From contig NZ_SJPV01000001.1 in assembly GCF_007860135.1 (NCBI RefSeq), forward strand, positions 1,299,299 through 1,363,298: DNA of 64,000 nucleotides, written 5' to 3'. Source of the DNA: Novipirellula artificiosorum (lineage in GTDB: Bacteria > Planctomycetota > Planctomycetia > Pirellulales > Pirellulaceae). Shown one piece after another: positions 35,757 to 43,315 of the stretch. The translations under genes were made by a program, and so were the position numbers. The stretch's first letter is position 1; each line of letters starts with the position of its first letter. The notes under the pieces are model-generated. The model was not told the DNA's origin. It made no database searches and saw only the letters and a list, made by a program, of their open reading frames with translations.

Positions 35757-38700
35757 CTATTGCTTCAAGTGGAACATCAGCAGATGTTGCCCCTTGCCGC
35801 CAACGGCCAAGCGGTCGCCGGCGGGTGAGAACTCGAGATCCCGGATCGGTTTCAGGTCCGTTCGCACCGATAATTGTGGCTCCCAGTTTTCGGTGTCCCA
35901 GAACAGCACTTCGCCGTCAAAGTACCCGACCGCCATGACGGAACCGTCCGGGCTGATTGCGATGCTGCCAGCTTGGTTGGCGTTGGGGTGGCGGCGTGCG
36001 ATTTGGTCAAGTGTCGGCGTCGACCAAAGGGTGATCGATCCATCGTAAGCCCCCACAACCAGTGTCTCACCACCTGGCATGAACTCCATCGTTTTCAATT
36101 CAGCAACGTGACGTTCCGCCAAGAACTCAAGCTGATCGTTGTCCCCTATTCGCCACAACGCAATCGTCTCCTTTTCATCATACGTTGCCAGCAGCCCAGA
36201 AGGCTCATCGTAGGCTTTCGCTTCGATCGGTAGGTCCATCTCAGCGCTAGCACCAACGAGCGTCGGTCCTTCGTCGGCTGTCTCTCTGATTTCGAGCCAG
36301 ACGGGCTGGTATCCTCGAGTATGGACGGGTTTTGAGGATTCGATGTTGTCGCCGGTGGCATCAGGCGTCGATTCGTCATCCATAGCAGTATCGACCGATT
36401 CGTTTTCACAAAAGCCGATTAGCAATCGATCACCTACCAGCACGACCTTGTTTGTATTGGGTTGGTTTTCTGTCATGGCATGCCGCCCCCCATCCGATGC
36501 ACTTCGCAGTGATGCTTGATGTTGCCGTTCATTGGTGACAAGAAACCGATCGTTCCCAGCAAAGAATAGGTCGGTAACCCCCCTGGCACCGCTTGGGGAT
36601 TGCCAGAGAATTTCACCGCTACTGACATCATGGTAACTGAGGTGGCCAGCGCCGCTCACTGCGACCAGCGCTTTGCCATCGAAAGAAAAACACAACTTCG
36701 CAACCGTCGGTTTCGCTGGAAAAATTGTGTCATAGATCGGTGAGGGTGACGCCTTGGTGAGAACAACCGTGCCACCGCGAAGCCCGATTGCAACGGCACT
36801 ATCTGCCAATGCGGAATCAATGACCAGCGGATCCCACTGAGAACTTGATCCAGCATCGGGGATCTCGTCGCCCACCATTGAACTAAGGAAACTCCGGCGT
36901 TCATACAGCGCTGCCAACTCCATGTTGGTTTGCCAAAGTCCAACTCGATCTCGCCCTGAAACCAGAAATCTCGGGTGCATCGGGTTGGTTCGATACTCCA
37001 CAACATCAATGTCGGGATAAAAGTCCAAATGGCTCCACCAGAGATAGGGCTGCTTGGATCGGAGATCCCAGAGCACCGCATCACCGACTTCCGTGCACAG
37101 AATGCCCCATCTTAGGTCGCGTGAAACGCGAGCCAGATCCCACCTCTGGACCGTGAATTTCGGATGAACCAAATGCTGTTCCTCCAGCATCTCTCCCGTA
37201 TCGAGGTCACCATGATAGGCGTCCCCATCTTGGGTGAGAACACAAAAGCGATCTCCTTCGATCGATACGGCAATCGCAATGACAGCGGCATCACCCATTT
37301 GCCGATTCCAAAGTTGAGTGCCACCTGGACCGTTCCAGTGTTCCAGATGACCTGATTGCGTACCAATTAAGTAGCCGCCCTGATGGCCTGTGGCAGCCAA
37401 TGCCATTACATGTTCAGGCGTCGAGTGAGATAGGCTTTCGGCTCGATTCGCGTCCACATCCAATCGGATCGGCCCACCGTCACGACGGACCAGCAACACC
37501 GAGCGAGTCTGGTTATCCAAAGCCAAACGTACGCTCGGCGATTCGTCAAGATTACGGTACTGAGCAATGATGGATTGCGATTTGAGATCCCAGACGCGGA
37601 TGCCCTCTGCGCCACTGGTGGCCAGCCAACTTCCATCATCCGATATCGCAAGCCCCATCAGAGTCTTAGCATCAGCTTGCCAATGAACCATTGACCGCTT
37701 GGCGGATTGATGCAGAAGCCGCCAGGCAAATCCTCGCGATTCGGTGGGGAATCGCGATTCGTCTTCGAGTTGATCCAAGACGTAGTTTGGTTCTTGGTCC
37801 AACAGAGTGCCAAGCCGCAAGAGCGTTTGATTTGAGACGCTGCGACGTAGTCGAGCGGCTGTGGCTGCATATCGTTGATTGGAAGCTTGCAGGCGGGAAC
37901 GACTGGTTTCAAGCTGTTGGTTTACGTCCGCTAGCTTGCGGGCTCGATCCGATGCCAAGGTCGCCCACAAACCGGCGGCGACGCCAAGCACTAAGAACAA
38001 TCCAAGAACCACTACGGATACCGCGGCGACACGCCGATGCCTCTGACACCATTTCCAAAGCGAGACTGCGGCGTTTTGCCTGCGAGCACGAATGGGATGG
38101 TTGTCCAGATACCGACGCAGGTCATCGGCAAAATCGGTGATCGATGCGTATCGTTCTGTGGGGTCCTTTGCCAGAGCCGTTTCCAGGATCACCTCGATGT
38201 CGCCACGAAGTTGTCGATCGACTCGACCGATGGGTACCGAAGCAGTGTTCTGAACGATCTGGGCCGATTCCCACATCGATTTGTCTTTGAGCTGGTAAGG
38301 AAGCCGACCAGCAAGCAATTCGTAAAGGACCACTCCGAAACCATAGATGTCCGTGTGGAAATCAATTCGTTCTGGTTCGCCACTGAATTGTTCGGGGCTC
38401 ATATAACAACGTGTTCCGATCCAGCCATCGGCCGTTGATGCGTTTTGTTTGGAGGTATTCGCTCTGTGCCGAATTCTGGCCAAGCCAAAGTCGATTAACT
38501 TGGGGACTCCTTCTCGCGTGACCATCAGGTTGGCTGGCTTCAAATCGCGATGGATCACTCCTGCTTGGTGGGCTTCGGACAATGCGTCCATGTATGCCAA
38601 GCAGAGCCGAATCGTATCGGCGTGCGTCCAAGCAGATGACTTCCGCTGTTGCTTGATGAAGTCGACGAGGTTCAGCCCATCAATCCATTCCATCGTGAAA

Positions 38701-39185
38701 AACAGTCGTTGCGAACCAAAGACCTCCGCGACACCGGCATCAAAAATCCGAGCAATGTTATGATGCTGCAAGGAAGCAAGTAGCTCTGCCTCCAGACGGA
38801 ATCGAAGTTTTGATCGCTCTCGCTCAGCGACATCCTGCAACAGTTTCAGGGCAACTTTTCGCGTTGGAAATGCTTGTTCAGCGAGATACACGATCGATGT
38901 GCCACCTCGCGCGATCTCCTTTAGAATTTTGTACTCACCGATCGTTTCCGGCGTCTTCGCGACGGGGACTTTTTCGAATCGAGAAAACGCTTCCAGCATT
39001 GCGATGTGGTCGCGCAGCTGATTGGCCAGGTCAGGATCACCTTCGCAGAGTTCTTCGGGATCAATCGGCTGTCCACTTTTCTTGAGCTTTTCCCAGTGAC
39101 CGATTAACTGCTGAAGCGGAATGCTGATGCCGGACGATTCATCGGGTGAGGATGAGGTTGTCGTTTCGTCGCCTGAATTCGTCAA
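35757..39185 (-). CDS. Membrane Ser/Thr protein kinase with WD40 repeats
   Basis: The frame's first usable start is TTG 39185, with GAGGGG about nine bases upstream; no ATG precedes the kinase domain. Over 1142 aa: a linker (~1-80), a Hanks-type kinase domain (~84-350) with Lys in VALKLL (K114), HRDLKPANL (212-220), DFG (232-234) and SPE, a membrane helix at ~386-410 (VVVLGLFLVLGVAAGLWATL), a coiled-coil stretch, and WD40-like repeats from ~500 to the end (GSWLATSGAEGIRVWDLKSQ, GETLVVGAYDGSITLWSTPT). The glycine loop is weakened (IARGGTSIVY). It is a probable signalling receptor kinase with an external WD40 propeller. The sigma-like ORF upstream shares its frame, separated by one TGA. Confidence 0.9.
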   Translation of the reverse strand: MTNSGDETTTSSSPDESSGISIPLQQLIGHWEKLKKSGQPIDPEELCEGDPDLANQLRDHIAMLEAFSRFEKVPVAKTPETIGEYKILKEIARGGTSIVYLAEQAFPTRKVALKLLQDVAERERSKLRFRLEAELLASLQHHNIARIFDAGVAEVFGSQRLFFTMEWIDGLNLVDFIKQQRKSSAWTHADTIRLCLAYMDALSEAHQAGVIHRDLKPANLMVTREGVPKLIDFGLARIRHRANTSKQNASTADGWIGTRCYMSPEQFSGEPERIDFHTDIYGFGVVLYELLAGRLPYQLKDKSMWESAQIVQNTASVPIGRVDRQLRGDIEVILETALAKDPTERYASITDFADDLRRYLDNHPIRARRQNAAVSLWKWCQRHRRVAAVSVVVLGLFLVLGVAAGLWATLASDRARKLADVNQQLETSRSRLQASNQRYAATAARLRRSVSNQTLLRLGTLLDQEPNYVLDQLEDESRFPTESRGFAWRLLHQSAKRSMVHWQADAKTLMGLAISDDGSWLATSGAEGIRVWDLKSQSIIAQYRNLDESPSVRLALDNQTRSVLLVRRDGGPIRLDVDANRAESLSHSTPEHVMALAATGHQGGYLIGTQSGHLEHWNGPGGTQLWNRQMGDAAVIAIAVSIEGDRFCVLTQDGDAYHGDLDTGEMLEEQHLVHPKFTVQRWDLARVSRDLRWGILCTEVGDAVLWDLRSKQPYLWWSHLDFYPDIDVVEYRTNPMHPRFLVSGRDRVGLWQTNMELAALYERRSFLSSMVGDEIPDAGSSSQWDPLVIDSALADSAVAIGLRGGTVVLTKASPSPIYDTIFPAKPTVAKLCFSFDGKALVAVSGAGHLSYHDVSSGEILWQSPSGARGVTDLFFAGNDRFLVTNERQHQASLRSASDGGRHAMTENQPNTNKVVLVGDRLLIGFCENESVDTAMDDESTPDATGDNIESSKPVHTRGYQPVWLEIRETADEGPTLVGASAEMDLPIEAKAYDEPSGLLATYDEKETIALWRIGDNDQLEFLAERHVAELKTMEFMPGGETLVVGAYDGSITLWSTPTLDQIARRHPNANQAGSIAISPDGSVMAVGYFDGEVLFWDTENWEPQLSVRTDLKPIRDLEFSPAGDRLAVGGKGQHLLMFHLKQ

Positions 39186-39233
39186 AGGAACTTGCCCCTC
39201 GTTAGCTGGATCGCTTGCCGAATGATTGGCAAC

Positions 39234-39563
39234 TCAACATTTCATCATCATGGTATCGCCAGACAGTGCTTTGGCGATCGTAGTTTTCGCCTCGGACCAT
39301 CGTCGTTGAAGCTGTCGCCGAAGATGCACAGCGGCCAACCGCCTCAAATGGGTAGGCGATTTCACCTGCAGCGAGGAAATTCCAAAGTGCAGTCGGATCA
39401 GTGCGACCTGAACGATGTCATCGGTTTGTTCCCAACGACGAACGATCGGAAACTGACGCAGCATCCGGCCGGCATGTTTGCGGAACTGTGATTCGAATAA
39501 GCGAAGCAGCTCGGCTTCGTCGGAAAACGAATCGAGTTTGAATGACACGGTTTGAAGACACAT
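39234..39563 (-). CDS. Truncated ECF sigma factor (region 2 only)
   Basis: The 109-aa product starts at ATG 39563. It has a region-2 pattern: LLRLFESQFRKHAGRMLRQF, FPIVRRWEQTDDIVQVALIR and SPTHLRRLAAVHLRRQLQRR, typical of planctomycete ECF sigma factors found beside Ser/Thr kinase genes. Region 4 (the -35-binding helix-turn-helix) is absent. The frame stops at TGA 39236-39234 after GDTMMMKC, and then runs on open into the kinase. It could be a truncated gene, half of a fusion interrupted by a stop, or a domain retained as an anti-sigma decoy. It is unlikely to direct transcription alone. Confidence 0.7.
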   Translation of the reverse strand: MCLQTVSFKLDSFSDEAELLRLFESQFRKHAGRMLRQFPIVRRWEQTDDIVQVALIRLHFGISSLQVKSPTHLRRLAAVHLRRQLQRRWSEAKTTIAKALSGDTMMMKC

Positions 39564-39683
39564 ACTTGCTCTTCATGTTTGCGCATGAGCAGTGAACAAG
39601 ACGCCATCATAGTGGCAAGGTAGCGCTGGTCAAGCGAGTGTCCAAAGCATTGACTAATTGAATACGAATAGGTGATGAGGATT

Positions 39684-41171
39684 CTACGTGGCAAGGAGCT
39701 CTTCAAACATTCCAACGCGATGCTTGGTGATCTTGCCGGTCCCGTCGACGCGGATCACCGTTGGTATCGCAGAAACTTCGTAGTCTTCAAAAGGACCGGA
39801 CCATGGGCCTTGAGGGTTGGGAGCGCCAACGAAGATCGGGCACTTCAGGTTGAACTTCGCGACCTTTGCTTCCACTTTTTCAAGATCGTCTTCAGCGGCA
39901 AAAACAACGAGGTGCTGGACCGGTGAATCTCGATCGATCGCGGCTGCAAACTGTGCCAGCATGTCTTCGCAGGGAGCACATGCGAGTGAGGTGAATCCAA
40001 TTTCGAGTGGTCGGCCGCGGAAGTCGACAATCGATTTTGGTTGGCAATTCACCCACTCTCCCTCGCCAAAATCAGGTGCCTCTTTGCCGACCAGAGCCTG
40101 CTGCTTCTGTCGCATCTTGTCGTTTTGTTCTTTGTCTTTCGCGTGCTCTTTCCAAATGGCATCCCATTCCGCTTCGCTGCGGTCAGGATCGTGTGTGTAG
40201 ACCATCAACGGGTCGTAGCGAGCGTCGACGACGCGGCCCCCCTTTTCGAATTCGATGACAAACTCATCGTCTGTGGGTGGTGTTTCAAAATCAAAGCGGG
40301 TGATCGATTCTCCGGTCCAAGCGAGAATGCGAGGATGATCGCGATGGGAACCACCCGGCGGAACGCGATAGTTTTTTACATCGCATCGCATGGGCCAATG
40401 GATCCCCGGCGCTACGGCCTCGAAGTCGGAAAAAAGGCGGACGCTGTTGCCGTGTCGCGTTCCGCGAAGACGCATATCGGTTGTCCCGATGATATACCGC
40501 GTTCCTGGCGCGTCGGTGAACATGAAACATTCCTCTCCCTGGTGGACCAGCCAGCCATCTGAAAAACAATTCCGGTTCTCGTCGAGCCGCAGCTCGTAGT
40601 CGAACTTCGGGCCACATTGCTGCAACCACCATGGCACCACATTGCAAGGCCCCGAAAAGGCGAATCCAATGACATCACAGCTCGTTGGCTTGATCATATA
40701 AGCGTCGGGTTCGCCCTGTCGTCGGTAGACCTGTTTCGCCATTTCGCCGTCCCAGACAATGCGGAGGTGGTCTGTCGGGGAAATCTGGTCGAGGGCAACG
40801 CGATTCTGATCAAACACCCATCGATAGGTGGATTTCGAGATGGGTTTGAGCGAGGGGAAATCCTTTTCGTTGATGTCGATTCCAGGCCACTGCTGCTGAA
40901 GTTCCGCTCGAATTTGATCGATCTCGAAGGGTTCCTTGTGCTGCGTCCACTCCTTTTCGATCACACCGTATGGCTGCGACTCGAACCATGCTTTCGCACG
41001 TTGCAGTCGCTGAATCCCCGGACGCATTTCGTCGGCTGAGATCAGCGCTCGTTCGAAATGGGTGAATTCGGGGGTCACCTTGGGGTAGCCCGCAAGCCGT
41101 TTCCAAACCGCCGTCCCACAAAACAGCACCAGTCCCATGGCGACAGCGACCCCAAGCAAGTTTCGTCGCAT
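39684..41171 (-). CDS. Membrane-anchored thioredoxin-fold protein (TlpA/ResA-like C-terminus)
   Basis: The 495-aa protein begins with an uncleaved-looking anchor (LGVAVAMGLVLFCGTAVW). The N-terminal ~370 residues form an unrecognised exported domain (GIDINEKDFPSLKPISKSTY, FAFSGPCNVVPWWLQQCGPK, DAPGTRYIIGTTDMRLRG). The C-terminal ~115 residues are thioredoxin-like: GKEAPDFGEGEWVNCQPKSI, FTSLACAPCEDMLAQFAAAI with C398 and C401 (CAPC), and VSAIPTVIRVDGTGKI with the cis-Pro. Thiol-disulfide exchange in the periplasm is likely. Start ATG 41171 is well supported by the anchor. Confidence 0.85.
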   Translation of the reverse strand: MRRNLLGVAVAMGLVLFCGTAVWKRLAGYPKVTPEFTHFERALISADEMRPGIQRLQRAKAWFESQPYGVIEKEWTQHKEPFEIDQIRAELQQQWPGIDINEKDFPSLKPISKSTYRWVFDQNRVALDQISPTDHLRIVWDGEMAKQVYRRQGEPDAYMIKPTSCDVIGFAFSGPCNVVPWWLQQCGPKFDYELRLDENRNCFSDGWLVHQGEECFMFTDAPGTRYIIGTTDMRLRGTRHGNSVRLFSDFEAVAPGIHWPMRCDVKNYRVPPGGSHRDHPRILAWTGESITRFDFETPPTDDEFVIEFEKGGRVVDARYDPLMVYTHDPDRSEAEWDAIWKEHAKDKEQNDKMRQKQQALVGKEAPDFGEGEWVNCQPKSIVDFRGRPLEIGFTSLACAPCEDMLAQFAAAIDRDSPVQHLVVFAAEDDLEKVEAKVAKFNLKCPIFVGAPNPQGPWSGPFEDYEVSAIPTVIRVDGTGKITKHRVGMFEELLAT

Positions 41172-41543
41172 ACCCTACTTCTCACTTCCAAAAAAATGAA
41201 ACCTTTGCTCCGCTGTCCCGCCTTGCACACAATGGTTCGCGTGAGACGTGGCATCGTTGGCTGAACGCGGCCGCCGCAGTCGACGCTACCTGATCTTGCG
41301 GACAAATTCTTCATCATCGCCGCATCTCCAGAAATGGACCGATGCTATCTTGATCCCCAATGACCTTCATTTTACAGCGACCAGGGGAGAACGGCAATCA
41401 TTTGCGGACGTTCTCGTCTCCATTCAACGTCGAAACAAGGGTCGGCTGTTATCCCGATTCGACCAACGAATCGGTGCGCCACAGGTGTTCGACAAAGACA
41501 CGCTTGCCAACGGGCAGGGTGATGGAACATCGATGCGGTCGTT
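41172..41543. other. Intergenic stretch, no convincing gene
   Basis: The frames here (one of 110 codons on the plus strand) lack protein-like composition and a ribosome site. Nothing else recognisable is seen before the repeat at 41544. Confidence 0.5.
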
Positions 41544-41660
41544 TGTAAAACCCTTTCAGGGTACAGGGTATTTGGTGTGACGTGGTCGACAACCCAGGGT
41601 GCGCATTGCGGCTACGCCGCGGCGCGACCCTGGGCTATGGAATGTAACGCCGTTGGCGTA
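41544..41660 (+). repeat. Three-hairpin dispersed repeat, copy A
   Basis: Three stems are visible: ACCCTTTCAGGGT; CCCAGGGTGCGC..GCGCGACCCTGGG enclosing GCGGCTACGCCGC; and ACGCC GTT GGCGT. A second copy in the same orientation is at 45778-45887. Confidence 0.8.
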
Positions 41661-41668
41661 AAGGTCGG

Positions 41669-41758
41669 CAAAAGGGGACGGGGGTATTAAAGGACTGCAC
41701 CCGAGTTTCCGAGGTAGGATAGGAATTGAGTCGCGAAAACGACCCCCGTCCCCTTTTG
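41669..41758. mobile_element. MITE-like element with 17-bp terminal inverted repeats
   Basis: CAAAAGGGGACGGGGGT (41669-41685) is the exact reverse complement of ACCCCCGTCCCCTTTTG (41742-41758), with 56 bases between and no coding capacity. GGGGACGGGGGT-type ends recall sequences associated with REP/RAYT-type transposases of planctomycetes; the mobilising enzyme is not in this window. Confidence 0.75.
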
Positions 41759-41878
41759 TCTTGCGTTCGACACTCGGGCAAACAACTCGGCAACGAACTC
41801 ATTTCGATTGACTGCCATCGCGGAATGACTACACTTCGCTCTGCCGAAACCTAATAGATTCAAATTGGGGATTTCACT

Positions 41879-43306
41879 GTGAAGCTGGCTGTCTTGAACC
41901 TCTGCTGTCTCCTTGTCGTTCCATCGATGCTCAGCGCCGCACCGCCAAACGCCGCGGGGATGGTTGAAAAGCAAAGTGTGATGGGGCCTCTTGTCGTGCA
42001 TGCTGGTAACGGACGCTACTTTGCAACGCCTGACGGAAAGCCTGTTTGGCTGACCGGTTCGCATACCTGGGCTACTTTGCAAGAACGGGGCATTGAAGGT
42101 GAAACGCCAGCCTTCGATTACGAACAATATCTCGGCTTCATGCAGCACCATGATCACAATTTCCTGCGACTGTGGGCTTGGGAACATAGCCAGTGGATGC
42201 AGTTTGTGGATTCGGACGTCCATGTGCGATACAAGCCAACGATCTTCCAACGCACCGGGCCTGGGGTCGCGCTCGATGGTGCACCAAAGTTCGATCTTAC
42301 GAAATTCAATCCCGAGTTCTTCCAGCGGCTGCGAGAGCGGGTTGAGGAGGCACGGAAACGGAATATCTATGTCAGCGTGATGTTCTTTCAGGGCTTTAGC
42401 GTGAAGAAGCCGCCAGCATCACCTCGTAGCGGTAACAATTGGCATGGCAATCCGTTTAACAAATTGAACAATATCAATGGAATCGACGGCGATCCATCAG
42501 GCCGAGATGCGGGGCACGAATTGCATACTCTCCTAACGCCCGACGTTACGCGAGTTCAAGAAGCCTATGTCCGTCGCGTGATCGACACGCTTAATGATCT
42601 CGAAAATGTGTTGTGGGAGATTGGTAATGAATTGCCGGCAAGCTCGGTTGAGTTTCAATATCACATGGTTGATTCTGTCCGCGAGTATGAATCGAGCAAG
42701 GCAAAGCAGCATTTGATTGGGATGACGGGCGCGCCTGTGAAAACAGCGGAATTAATGGCTAGCGGCGCCGATTGGATCAGTCCGCCCGGTTCCGTCTGGA
42801 CCGACAATCCTCCGCCCTGCGATGGCAACAAGATCATTGTCGTCGATACCGATCATTGCCGAGCGATGAAGTACGACCCCGATTGGGTTTGGATCAACTT
42901 CACACGTGGCAACCACTTTATACTGATGGACTCGTACATGGACTTCCGCGTGGGTTCGCCGAAGCAGCCAGATCCGAAATGGAATCCGACTCGTGATGCG
43001 ATGGGGGCCGCTCGGCGGTTGTCTGAGCAATTGGACCTGAGCCACATGAAACCCTTGCCCGAACTGGCATCATCGGGTTTCTGCCTGGCTGACCCAGGCA
43101 CGAGCTGGGTTGTATTTCATCCGGGCGGGGATTCGTTGAGCGTCCAGACGGGACGGGGACGGTGGCGGGCAACCTGGCTCGATCCGATCACCGGAAAGGC
43201 GGTTTCGCACCGTGACGTGGATTCGGCCGAAGTGTGGGTTTCCTTCAAGCCACCTCGGCCTGGTCGTTGGGTTATGCTGGTTACAAAGTCACTGCAACAA
43301 AGATGA
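41879..43306 (+). CDS. Secreted glycoside-hydrolase-like protein (clan-A fold)
   Basis: GTG 41879 precedes a signal peptide (MKLAVLNLCCLLVVPSMLSA). The 475-aa product opens with GRYFATPDGKPVWLTGSHTW, the entry pattern of DUF4038-type glycosidases (GH140-like). FMQHHDHNFLRLWAWEHSQW and YVRRVIDTLNDLENVLWEIG then follow with NE (GNELP), the likely acid/base Glu. A second Glu equivalent is not obvious (FCLADPGTSW region), so catalysis is uncertain. The C-terminal ~80 residues (GDSLSVQTGRGRWRATWLDP) are a collagen-binding-type beta domain. It is nine bases upstream of the next gene, forming a pair, and likely acts on polysaccharide outside the cell. Confidence 0.82.
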   Translation: MKLAVLNLCCLLVVPSMLSAAPPNAAGMVEKQSVMGPLVVHAGNGRYFATPDGKPVWLTGSHTWATLQERGIEGETPAFDYEQYLGFMQHHDHNFLRLWAWEHSQWMQFVDSDVHVRYKPTIFQRTGPGVALDGAPKFDLTKFNPEFFQRLRERVEEARKRNIYVSVMFFQGFSVKKPPASPRSGNNWHGNPFNKLNNINGIDGDPSGRDAGHELHTLLTPDVTRVQEAYVRRVIDTLNDLENVLWEIGNELPASSVEFQYHMVDSVREYESSKAKQHLIGMTGAPVKTAELMASGADWISPPGSVWTDNPPPCDGNKIIVVDTDHCRAMKYDPDWVWINFTRGNHFILMDSYMDFRVGSPKQPDPKWNPTRDAMGAARRLSEQLDLSHMKPLPELASSGFCLADPGTSWVVFHPGGDSLSVQTGRGRWRATWLDPITGKAVSHRDVDSAEVWVSFKPPRPGRWVMLVTKSLQQR

Positions 43307-43315
43307 GAAACAATC

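Noticed and set aside
39186..39233. Missing sigma region 4 in another frame before the kinase
   Set aside because: Only 48 bases lie between the sigma stop and the kinase start, too few to hold region 4, and no helix-turn-helix appears in other frames around them.
41248..41580. 110-codon plus-strand frame between the thioredoxin-fold gene and the glycosidase pair
   Set aside because: No ribosome site, no protein-like pattern, and it runs into the hairpin repeat.
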